A DNA stretch of 7,964 bases from Armatimonadota bacterium (GTDB taxonomy: Bacteria; Sysuimicrobiota; Sysuimicrobiia; Sysuimicrobiales; Humicultoraceae): assembly GCA_016198805.1 (NCBI GenBank), contig JACQHU010000106.1, forward strand, positions 1 through 7,964. Direction: 5' to 3'. The notes below the pieces were generated by a model, which did not search any database, was not told the origin of the DNA, and worked only from the letters and a program-made list of their open reading frames with translations. The position numbers and the translations under genes were made by a program. Of the stretch, positions 1 through 6,307 are shown piece after piece; within the stretch, counting starts at the first letter, position 1; the number at the start of each line of letters is the position of its first letter.

Positions 1-1
1 C

Positions 2-319
2 CGGCGGCGCGCCGAGCCCGGTGCGGCGCCCACGCCGTCTCTCCCAGCGCAGAACGTCGTCATCGAGGTGTTCGGGACGCCCGGGCTCCGGTTCGAGGGA
101 TCCATGGGCGAACTCGGCGCCACCAAGAGCGTCACCGGCACGGTGCCGACCAGGCTGACCTTTCAGACCCGCGTAGGGTTCTCGATCGTCCTCCAGAAGC
201 GGACCCCCGAGGGCGAACTGGGGATCAAGGTCACCGTCGGGGACAAGGTCGTCAACCAGGCGTCGACCAAGAAGGAATACGGGCTCGTCACGTACACCCA
301 CCAGCCGCCCGGCCGGTAG
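2..319 (+). CDS. C-terminal part of a small exported or anchored beta-rich protein, possibly MmpS-like (5' end missing)
   Basis: The reading frame is open to the left edge of the window, so the gene begins upstream. A GTG at 68-70 could act as a start but has no convincing Shine-Dalgarno site, and it would cut into the first beta strand (VVIEVFG). About 105 residues are visible, ending in TAG at 317-319. They begin with a Pro/Ala-rich linker (about PGAAPTPSLPAQ). A compact domain follows with alternating hydrophobic strands: VVIEVFGTPG, then RLTFQTRVGFSIVLQ, then IKVTVGDKVVNQ, then YGLVTYTH. A low-complexity linker ahead of a small beta sandwich is typical of a domain held outside the membrane by an N-terminal anchor that is not visible here. 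The order 'V-EVxG-pG ... i-V-xGkvv ... yG-VtY' recalls MmpS-type transport accessory proteins, but this is a weak resemblance judged by eye. The gene is convergent with the CoA-transferase gene. Function unknown. Confidence 0.62.
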   Translation, partial: RRRAEPGAAPTPSLPAQNVVIEVFGTPGLRFEGSMGELGATKSVTGTVPTRLTFQTRVGFSIVLQKRTPEGELGIKVTVGDKVVNQASTKKEYGLVTYTHQPPGR

Positions 320-331
320 TGGACCCGGCCG
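310..331. terminator. GC hairpin over the stop codon between convergent genes, possible terminator
   Basis: Bases 310-316 (CGGCCGG) and 325-331 (CCGGCCG) form a perfect 7-bp inverted repeat with an 8-base loop, and the loop contains the TAG stop of the upstream gene. The structure lies between two convergent genes and can form in either transcript. No T-run follows on either side, so it is not a classical intrinsic terminator. It could act as a hairpin-only terminator or transcript-end protector. A looser pairing, GGACC (321-325) with GGTCC (343-347), competes with it. Confidence 0.35.
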
Positions 332-363
332 AATGTGAAGATGGTCCCAGCGCCGGTGGTCAG

Positions 364-1653
364 TTAGAGGTAGCGTAACCCCCGCGCGGCGCGCTCCAGG
401 TCCTCCCGGAATTCCGGCGCGGCGATGCCGATCAACGCCCTGGCGCGCTGGCGGATGGTTTGCCCGTAGAGGTCCGCGACCCCGTACTCCGTGACCACGA
501 GCCGGACCTGGTTCCGCGTGACCGTCACGCCTGCGCCCTGTTGCAGCATCGGGACGATGCGGGACGCCGCCCCGCTCAGGGCGCGGCTGGGCAGCGCGAT
601 GATGGGCAGGCCGTCGCGGGCGCGGGACGCGCCATAAATGAAGTCGAACTGCCCGCCCACCCCGCTGTAGAGCCTGGGCCCGATGCTGTCGGCGCAGACC
701 TGACCGGTCAGGTCGACCTCGATGGCCGAGTTGATGGCGACCATGCGGTCGTTCTGCGCGATGACGAATGGGTCATTGACGTAGCCCGTGGGATGGAGCT
801 CGATGACGGGGTTGTCGTGCACGAACCGGTAGAGGCGGCGGGTCCCCAGCATGAACCCCGCGATGACCTTCCCCGGATGCAGGGTCTTCCTCTCTCCGGT
901 GATCACCCCGCGCTCAATCAGGTCGATGATGCCGTCGGAGAACAACTCGGTGTGGATCCCCAGATCGTTGTGCTGGATCAGGCGGGCCAGCACCGCATCG
1001 GGGATGGCGCCGATCCCGGTCTGGAGCGTCGCTCCGTCGGGGATGAGCGCCGCGACGTGCTGGGCGATTTGCTCCACGATCGGAGAGGATTCCCCCATCT
1101 GCACCTCTGGCAGCGGATAGTCCACCGGCACGATGCGGTCGATCTTGGAGAGATGGATGAAGCTGTCGCCCAGCGTCCGGGGCATCTGTTCGTTGACTTC
1201 CGCGATGACGATCCGTGCCGACTGCGCCGCCGGTTTGGTGATACCGACCTCGATGCCGAAGGAGCAGAAGCCGTGCTCATCAGGCAAAGACACCTGCATC
1301 AGCGCCACATCCATCGCCAGGCGCCCGCGGAACAACCCGGGGATCTCCGACAGCGCGCAGGGCGTGAAGTCCACCCGCCCATCGTGCACGGCCCGGCGCA
1401 CGTTGTCGCTGATGAACAGGGTGTTGACCCGCAGGTGCCCCTCCATCTCTGGCGCCACGTAGTCAGCCGGGCCGACGGTCAGGACCTGCACGATCTCCAC
1501 GTCGTGCAGGTCAGGCGCGCGATCGACCAGGGCCCGCAGCAGGCGCTGCGGGGTCGAACAATTCCCCGAGAGAAAGATCCGCATGCCCGAGCGTATGAGC
1601 CCCAGCGCCTCGTCGGCAGTCGCCGTCCGACCGTGGGACAGGACGGTGCTCAT
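364..1653 (-). CDS. Acetyl-CoA hydrolase / acyl-CoA:carboxylate CoA-transferase family protein
   Basis: This 429-residue protein belongs to the acetyl-CoA hydrolase/4-hydroxybutyrate CoA-transferase family, cytosolic enzymes that move CoA between an acyl-CoA and a free acid through a glutamyl-CoA thioester. Visible motifs, in order: an N-terminal domain with SLPDEHGFCSFG (about 122-133), the glycine-rich loop QTGIGAIPDAV (211-221), HTELFSDG (234-241) with E236 as the expected catalytic glutamate, SGVGGQFDF (330-338), and VVTEYGVADLYG (386-397). The length matches the 430-450-residue 4-hydroxybutyrate or butyryl-CoA:acetate group better than the roughly 500-residue succinyl-CoA:acetate (Cat1) group. 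The substrate cannot be read from sequence. The ATG at 1651-1653 was chosen because it overlaps the ald stop (ATGA) and starts the conserved region; the frame is open for 83 more codons, but those lie inside ald and read as Pro/Arg/Gly-rich noise. A weak GGAG lies 11 bases upstream. The stop is TAA. Confidence 0.93.
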   Translation of the reverse strand: MSTVLSHGRTATADEALGLIRSGMRIFLSGNCSTPQRLLRALVDRAPDLHDVEIVQVLTVGPADYVAPEMEGHLRVNTLFISDNVRRAVHDGRVDFTPCALSEIPGLFRGRLAMDVALMQVSLPDEHGFCSFGIEVGITKPAAQSARIVIAEVNEQMPRTLGDSFIHLSKIDRIVPVDYPLPEVQMGESSPIVEQIAQHVAALIPDGATLQTGIGAIPDAVLARLIQHNDLGIHTELFSDGIIDLIERGVITGERKTLHPGKVIAGFMLGTRRLYRFVHDNPVIELHPTGYVNDPFVIAQNDRMVAINSAIEVDLTGQVCADSIGPRLYSGVGGQFDFIYGASRARDGLPIIALPSRALSGAASRIVPMLQQGAGVTVTRNQVRLVVTEYGVADLYGQTIRQRARALIGIAAPEFREDLERAARGLRYL

Positions 1654-2744
1654 CGGAGCGCCGGCTCCGGCAGCTCTCCTCGATAGAGGGCCAGCCCGCG
1701 CCGAAGCGGCCGGGAGATCCGCAGGGCCTCCTCCACCCCCACCTCGCCGATCATCAGCAGGTACGGCAGCACAGCATTGGTCCACGCATGGCTGGAGGTC
1801 CGGGCCACCCGGGCTGGGACATTGGGCACGCAGTAGTGGAGGACGTCCTCCGCCACATAAATCGGCGCCCGGTGGGTGGTGGGGCGGCTGGTCTCCACGC
1901 ACCCGCCCTGGTCGATGGAGAAGTCGATGATCACCGCGCGGGGACGCATGGAGCGCACCATGTCCCGCGTGACCAGCAGCGGCGCGCGCTGCCCCGGTAC
2001 ATAGACGGCGCCGATCAGGACGTCGGCGAAGGAGACGGCCTTGCCGATGTTGTAGGCGGTGGCCAGCATGGTGACGATCCGTCCGCCGGACTCTTCATCC
2101 AGCCGGCGCAGGCGCGCGATGTCCTGATCCAGCACGGTCACCTGCGCCCCCAGACCCAGAAAGGCCCGGGCCGCGTTGCGTCCGACCACGCCCGCGCCGA
2201 GGATCACCACGTTGGCCGGTGGAATGCCGGGAATTCCGCCTAGCAGCATGCCGCGCCCCCGCGCCTCGTCACCGGAGGAGACGGCGATCATCGTCTCCAG
2301 CAGCGAGCCGGCGATGACGGGCGCCATCCGTCCGGCGACCTCGCTCATGGGGTGGAGCACGGGGCAGGCGCCGTCGTCGGTCTGGATCATCTCGCAGGCG
2401 ATGGCGGTGATGCGGTCTCCCCGCAGGGCGTTGAGCAGATCTGTAGACGCCACGGCCAAATGGAGAAATGACAACAGCGCCTGGCCCTGAAAGAACCCGC
2501 ACTCGTCCACGGTGGGCGGCGCGACTTTCACGACCACCTGCGCCCGGCGCCAGGCTTCCTCGGCCGAGTACACGACCTGCGCGTTGATGGCGAGATAGGC
2601 CAGATCGGCAAACCCGGCGGCCGCGCCGGCTCCCTGTTCGATGTAGACGCGGTGGCCGGTGCGGATCAGCATGTCCGCACCCGCCGGGGTCAGACCCACC
2701 CGGTTTTCCCCGGACCACACCTCTCGCGGCACGCCGAAGTCCAT
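1650..2744 (-). CDS. ald: Alanine dehydrogenase (NAD-dependent)
   Basis: This 364-residue enzyme should catalyse reversible oxidative deamination of L-alanine to pyruvate and ammonia with NAD+, in the cytosol. Family landmarks are present: R15 in ENRVGLTPAG (substrate binding), K73 in VVVKVAPP, H95 in LLSFLHLAV, PMSEVAGRM (132-140), a Rossmann motif GAGVVG (183-188) with D206 at the end of the next strand (favouring NAD), IDQGGC (277-282) with D278 as the second catalytic residue, and TSSHAWTNAVLPYL near the end. Residue roles are transferred from the Mycobacterium tuberculosis enzyme (R15, K75, H96, D270). Two oddities relative to that enzyme are an insertion of about eight residues around 153-165 (SSGDEARGR) and a C-terminus some 15-20 residues shorter. 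The ATG start has GAGGAG 8 bases upstream. It is the first gene of a two-gene operon, and its TGA stop overlaps the next start. A related opine or amino-acid dehydrogenase activity is possible but less likely. Confidence 0.93.
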   Translation of the reverse strand: MDFGVPREVWSGENRVGLTPAGADMLIRTGHRVYIEQGAGAAAGFADLAYLAINAQVVYSAEEAWRRAQVVVKVAPPTVDECGFFQGQALLSFLHLAVASTDLLNALRGDRITAIACEMIQTDDGACPVLHPMSEVAGRMAPVIAGSLLETMIAVSSGDEARGRGMLLGGIPGIPPANVVILGAGVVGRNAARAFLGLGAQVTVLDQDIARLRRLDEESGGRIVTMLATAYNIGKAVSFADVLIGAVYVPGQRAPLLVTRDMVRSMRPRAVIIDFSIDQGGCVETSRPTTHRAPIYVAEDVLHYCVPNVPARVARTSSHAWTNAVLPYLLMIGEVGVEEALRISRPLRRGLALYRGELPEPALR

Positions 2745-2752
2745 CGATCGCG

Positions 2753-2758
2753 CTCCTC
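2753..2758 (-). promoter_or_regulatory. Shine-Dalgarno site of ald
   Basis: GAGGAG on the minus strand lies 8 bases before the ATG at 2744-2742. It supports that start and lies two bases downstream, in the ald mRNA, of the 2761-2780 hairpin. Confidence 0.8.
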
Positions 2759-2760
2759 AG

Positions 2761-2780
2761 GCGGCCCGGCGACGGGCCGC
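2761..2780 (-). promoter_or_regulatory. Perfect 8-bp inverted repeat in the ald leader, hairpin or operator
   Basis: GCGGCCCG (2761-2768) and CGGGCCGC (2773-2780) are exact reverse complements separated by four bases. In an ald transcript this would be an all-G/C stem with the loop TCGC, ending two bases before the GAGGAG ribosome binding site. It could hinder or stage ribosome access. As DNA it is a 20-bp palindrome that a dimeric repressor could bind to block ald transcription. Read on the plus strand the loop is GCGA, a GNRA-type tetraloop. The sequence shows the structure; the function is inferred. Confidence 0.5.
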
Positions 2781-2799
2781 ACGCTCCATGCCGCAGCCT

Positions 2800-2858
2800 A
2801 TCGCGGACCATCGCGGGCCACCATCGGGTCCGGGACCGATTCCGCCATGGATCCGCCA
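2800..2858. repeat. Short phased repeats in the ald-mfd intergenic region
   Basis: Three small repeats lie side by side. ATCGCGGACC (2800-2809) is followed directly by ATCGCGGGCC (2810-2819), 9 of 10 bases identical, and a looser third copy starts at 2823. Bases 2823-2840 form an imperfect palindrome: arms ATCGG-TCC and GGA-CCGAT with one bulged base and a one-base centre. TCCGCCA then occurs at 2841-2847 and again at 2852-2858, exactly 11 bp apart, one helical turn. Spacing of 10-11 bp between copies suits proteins that bind side by side on one DNA face. These may be regulator sites for ald, mfd or both. No regulator gene is adjacent. Confidence 0.4.
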
Positions 2859-2900
2859 CCCGACGCCTGTTCGGGATTCCCGCGTCTCGCCGCTCTTCGA

Positions 2901-2906
2901 TACAAT
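2901..2906 (+). promoter_or_regulatory. Putative -10 box of the mfd promoter
   Basis: TACAAT matches the housekeeping -10 consensus at five of six positions and is a conspicuous A/T island in otherwise G/C-rich DNA. A start site near 2913 would give a leader of about 20 bases before the GTG at 2935. No good -35 hexamer is visible 16-18 bp upstream (the sequence there is close to TCCCGC), and there is no extended TG. If this is the promoter, it would be weak or activator-dependent. I saw no convincing -10/-35 pair for ald on the other strand. Confidence 0.45.
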
Positions 2907-2922
2907 AGAAGATACGCTGATT

Positions 2923-2928
2923 GAGGAG
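2923..2928 (+). promoter_or_regulatory. Shine-Dalgarno site that fixes the mfd start
   Basis: GAGGAG lies 6 bases before the GTG at 2935-2937. The mfd frame is open upstream to 2659, inside the opposite-strand ald gene, but that extension has no ribosome binding site and does not resemble Mfd. This site therefore decides the start. Confidence 0.75.
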
Positions 2929-2934
2929 CATGTC

Positions 2935-5900
2935 GTGCTGCAGGGTCTGCTGGCGCTTCTCCGGGAAGCGCCCGAATATCACCAGGTGCGGTCCGGCCTC
3001 GGCCCCGGGGCCCAGCCTCCGTCCGTCCTCGGGCCGGCCGGCGCCGCCGCGGCGTTCGTCACTGCCGCGGTCGCGACCGACGCCGAACGGGGCGCTGGCC
3101 CACTGCTGGTCGTTGCCCCCTCGCAGGACAGCGCCGAACGCCTGGCCGACGACCTGGAGACGCTGCTGGCCGGCGAGGTGTGGACGGTCGGCGTCTATCC
3201 AGACCCGCCGGCCGGGGCATCGTCCGGCGTGGCATCGGACGGCACCGCCGACGATGCGATGCGCGAGGCCGATGCGGCGGTCACGAGCGAGCGCCTGGGG
3301 CTCCTGGAGGCCCTGGCCGATGGGCGACCGGTGATCGCCGTGGCATCGGCGGCCGCAGTGATCGAGCCGCTGCCACCTCCCGAGGCCGTCCGGGCCGCCA
3401 CCCGTCTCATCCGACCCGGACAACTACTGCCGCGGGACCGGTTCGTGGCCGAGTTGCAGGCCTACGAATATGAGCGCGCGGCGCTGGTCACGCGCATGGG
3501 CGAGTTCGCGGTCCGCGGAGGCATCGTGGACGTGTTCCCGGCAGGTCCCGCAGGGAGCGTGCGCCCGGTGCGCTTCGAACTGTGGGGCGATGAGCTCGAC
3601 TCGATCCGGGCCATCGATCCCCTCTCGCAGCGTAGCCTTGAGCGGCTGCCGGAAGTGACCATCCGTCCCGCCCGGCTCGATGCGGGAGTGGGCGAGGCCG
3701 TGGCGCTGCCGGCGTATCTTCCGGCCGGCGGCCTGCTGGTGCTGGTCGAGCCTGCGGAGGCCGAGGGCGTGGCCCGCAGCCTGGCCGAGCGCGCGCAGCG
3801 GGCGGGGACGATGACGCCCCTTGCGTGGTCGCGCGCCACGGACCTGCCGGCGGATCGCCGCCGGCTGGCGATCTCGGCCGCGCGTCCGCCGGAAGGCCGC
3901 TGGCATGACGTGCGGCTGGCGACGGCCGGCGTGGAGGCCTTCGGCGGGCAGACGCACCTGCTCGCGCAGATGCTCTCGGGTCTGGCCGGCGAGGGGATGC
4001 GTGTGGTGATCGCATCAGCCCAGGCCGGGAGCGTGATGCGGATCCTGGCCGATGCGGGCCTCGCCATTACCCTGGTCGACCGGATCGTCGAGCCGCCGCC
4101 GGCCGGCCGTCTGGTCGCGGTGCCGGCCCCGCTCTCGCGCGGATTCCGGTGGGACGCGGTGGGGCTCGCGGTGATCACCGACGCGGAAATCGTGGGCTGG
4201 CGTCGGCGCCGACCGCGGATGCGGTTCCTGCGCGACGGCGAACGTCTGGCCTCGTGGGCCGACCTGTCGCCAGGGGACCTGGTGGTCCACATCCATCACG
4301 GGATCGGCCGGTACCGAGGGCTGGTGCGCCTCCCGATGGACGGTTCGGAGCGCGAGTACCTGCTGCTGGAGTACGCGCAGAACGATCGCCTCTACGTGCC
4401 TACCGACCAGATTCAACTCGTCCAGCGCTACATCGGTGTCGAGGGCGAGGAGCCGAGGATTCACCGGCTGGGCGGCGCGGAGTGGGACCGCGAGAAGCGC
4501 CGCGTGAAGGAGGCCGCGCGCGAGATGGCCGCGTCGCTGCTGGCGCTGTACGCGGCGCGCGCGACGACCCCCGGGCATGCCTTCGCCCCGGACACGCCGT
4601 GGCAGCGCGAGATGGAGGCGGCCTTCCCCTTCCAGGAGACGCCGCACCAGCTGCGGGTCATCGAGGAGGTCAAGCGCGACATGGAGTCGCCCCGGCCGAT
4701 GGACCGCCTGGTCGCCGGGGACGTCGGCTACGGCAAGACCGAGGTCGCGCTGCGCGCGGCGTTCAAGGCGGTCATGGACGGGAAGCAGGTCGCCGTCGTC
4801 GTGCCCACCACGATCCTGGCCCAGCAGCACTACAACCTCTTCTGCGAACGTTTCGCGAAGTTCCCCGTGACGGTGGAACTGCTGAGCCGCTTCCGCACGC
4901 GCGCCGAGCAGAAGGTGGTGCTGGAGAAGACCGCCGCCGGGCTGGTGGACGTGCTCATCGGCACGCACCGGATCCTGGGGAGGGACGTGCGGTTTCGCCA
5001 TCTGGGGCTGGTCATTATCGATGAAGAGCAGCGCTTCGGCGTGGTCCACAAGGAGCACCTCAAGCAGCTGCGCAAGAGCGTGGATGTCCTCACGCTGACC
5101 GCCACGCCGATCCCGCGGACGCTGCACATGTCCCTGGCCGGGCTGCGCGACCTCTCGGTGATGGAAACCCCGCCGGAGGCGCGCCTGCCGATCCACACCG
5201 AGATCCGGCCGGAGGATGACGACCTCATCCGGGAGGCGATCCTGCGCGAGCGCGCCCGCGGCGGGCAGGTCTACGTGGTGCACAACCGGGTGGACACCAT
5301 CGAGCGCGCCGCGCGGCGCATCCGGCGTCTCGCCCCGGAGATGCGCGTCGGGGTCGCCCACGGGCAGATGCCCGAGGAGCGGCTGGAACGGGTGATGCTG
5401 GACTTCCTGGGCGGGCGCTTGGACGTCCTGGTGTGCACCACCATCGTGGAGATCGGCCTGGACATCCCGCAGGTCAACACCATCATTATCGAGGACGGGC
5501 ACCTGATGGGACTGGCGCAGCTCTACCAGCTCCGCGGGCGCGTGGGCCGCGCCGACCGCCAGGCCTACTGCTACCTGCTGTACCCGCGCTCAACGCCGCT
5601 GACCCCGGAGGCCGAGCAACGATTGCGCGCCATGGCCGAATTCGTCGAACTGGGCTCCGGGCTCGCACTCGCCATGCGCGACCTGGAGATCCGCGGCGCC
5701 GGCAACATTCTGGGGCCGGAGCAGCACGGCCAGGTGGCGGCGGTGGGCTTCGACCTCTACTGCCGTCTGCTCGACGAGGCCATCCGGGAGGCCCGGGGCG
5801 AGATCGTCGAGGAAGCGCGGGATCCGACGCTGGAACTGGGCGTGGACGCCTACCTGCCGCCGTCACTGGTGCCCGACGAACTCGAGCGCATGGCGTACTA

Positions 5901-6291
5901 CCGCCGGCTGGCCGCGGCCCGAACCTCCGACGAAGTCGACCAGATCGCCGCCGAACTGTCGGAGCGGACCGAGAGCGTCCCCGAGGCCGCGCAGGCGCTG
6001 CTGGACGCCGTGCGCGTGCGGGTCGTCGCCCGCAGCGTCGGCGTCACGTCCATCACCCGAGAGGGCCGGCAGTTCATCGTCCGGCTCACCGCGGGTGGAC
6101 ATCTGGACGAGGCGGCGCAGCGCCGGCTGCGCGCGGCGCTGGGCGGCCGCGCGCAGGTCACGGGCGTCGGCCTCAGCATCCGGGTCTCAGGACAGGAATT
6201 CTCCGATCAGATCGGTACACTCTGCGAGGTGCTGGCGATGGTTGGGCGGGTCTCGGCGCAAGCCGGGTCCGTCTCGGCCGTGCGCACCTAG
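2935..6291 (+). CDS. mfd: Transcription-repair coupling factor Mfd (complete)
   Basis: This 1118-residue ATP-dependent translocase removes RNA polymerase stalled at DNA lesions and recruits UvrA for nucleotide excision repair. Domains in order: a UvrB-like N-terminal region, including YEYERAALVTRMGEFAVRGG (177-196) and FELWGDELDSI; an RNA-polymerase-interacting (CarD-like) domain starting near PGDLVVHIHHGIGRY (446) and containing NDRLYVP (483-489); a helicase motor with Walker A GDVGYGKT (595-602), DEEQ (696-699), TATPIPRT (722-729), CTTIVEIGLDIP (834-845) and QLYQLRGRVGR (862-872); the translocation motif beginning FVELGSGLALAMRDLEIRG (903-921); and the C-terminal TRCF domain from about 968. 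The first-domain P-loop (near GPAGAAAAF) lacks GKT, as is normal for Mfd, whose UvrB-like part is not a motor. The length is close to the roughly 1150 usual for the family. GTG start with GAGGAG 6 bases upstream; TAG stop. It is divergent from ald and followed 16 bp later by the cyclase-STAND gene. Confidence 0.98.
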   Translation: MLQGLLALLREAPEYHQVRSGLGPGAQPPSVLGPAGAAAAFVTAAVATDAERGAGPLLVVAPSQDSAERLADDLETLLAGEVWTVGVYPDPPAGASSGVASDGTADDAMREADAAVTSERLGLLEALADGRPVIAVASAAAVIEPLPPPEAVRAATRLIRPGQLLPRDRFVAELQAYEYERAALVTRMGEFAVRGGIVDVFPAGPAGSVRPVRFELWGDELDSIRAIDPLSQRSLERLPEVTIRPARLDAGVGEAVALPAYLPAGGLLVLVEPAEAEGVARSLAERAQRAGTMTPLAWSRATDLPADRRRLAISAARPPEGRWHDVRLATAGVEAFGGQTHLLAQMLSGLAGEGMRVVIASAQAGSVMRILADAGLAITLVDRIVEPPPAGRLVAVPAPLSRGFRWDAVGLAVITDAEIVGWRRRRPRMRFLRDGERLASWADLSPGDLVVHIHHGIGRYRGLVRLPMDGSEREYLLLEYAQNDRLYVPTDQIQLVQRYIGVEGEEPRIHRLGGAEWDREKRRVKEAAREMAASLLALYAARATTPGHAFAPDTPWQREMEAAFPFQETPHQLRVIEEVKRDMESPRPMDRLVAGDVGYGKTEVALRAAFKAVMDGKQVAVVVPTTILAQQHYNLFCERFAKFPVTVELLSRFRTRAEQKVVLEKTAAGLVDVLIGTHRILGRDVRFRHLGLVIIDEEQRFGVVHKEHLKQLRKSVDVLTLTATPIPRTLHMSLAGLRDLSVMETPPEARLPIHTEIRPEDDDLIREAILRERARGGQVYVVHNRVDTIERAARRIRRLAPEMRVGVAHGQMPEERLERVMLDFLGGRLDVLVCTTIVEIGLDIPQVNTIIIEDGHLMGLAQLYQLRGRVGRADRQAYCYLLYPRSTPLTPEAEQRLRAMAEFVELGSGLALAMRDLEIRGAGNILGPEQHGQVAAVGFDLYCRLLDEAIREARGEIVEEARDPTLELGVDAYLPPSLVPDELERMAYYRRLAAARTSDEVDQIAAELSERTESVPEAAQALLDAVRVRVVARSVGVTSITREGRQFIVRLTAGGHLDEAAQRRLRAALGGRAQVTGVGLSIRVSGQEFSDQIGTLCEVLAMVGRVSAQAGSVSAVRT

Positions 6292-6294
6292 CGC

Positions 6295-6300
6295 GGGAGG
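6295..6300 (+). promoter_or_regulatory. Shine-Dalgarno site of the cyclase-STAND gene
   Basis: GGGAGG lies 7 bases before the ATG at 6308-6310 and only three bases after the mfd stop codon. It supports the start and suggests translation from an mfd read-through transcript. Confidence 0.75.
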
Positions 6301-6307
6301 TTCGTCT

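Noticed and set aside
460..1686. Long plus-strand open frame (408 codons) opposite the CoA-transferase gene
   Set aside because: Composition is dominated by Arg, Asp, His, Gly and Pro, with no domain motif; it mirrors the high-GC coding strand. The minus-strand gene has full family motifs.
1654..1902. 83-codon N-terminal extension of the CoA-transferase frame
   Set aside because: It lies inside ald in another frame, reads as low-complexity Pro/Gly/Arg sequence, and the ATG at 1653 fits both the family start and the ATGA overlap.
3010..3060. Missing GKT in the first P-loop-like region of Mfd considered as a defect
   Set aside because: The UvrB-like N-terminal domain of Mfd normally has a degenerate nucleotide site; the true motor site at residues 595-602 is intact.
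2921..3334. Alternative ATG frame close to the mfd start (137 codons)
   Set aside because: It shares the same upstream region as mfd but encodes Arg/Pro/Ser-rich sequence, while the GTG 2935 frame gives a full-length Mfd.
2269..3423. Minus-strand 384-codon frame spanning ald, the intergenic region and mfd
   Set aside because: Arg/Gly-rich noise that crosses two genuine genes on different strands and has no motif.
4015..5502. Long minus-strand open frame (495 codons) inside mfd
   Set aside because: It is an antisense shadow rich in His, Arg, Gln, Leu and Asp with no recognisable domain, lying over the most conserved helicase motifs of mfd.
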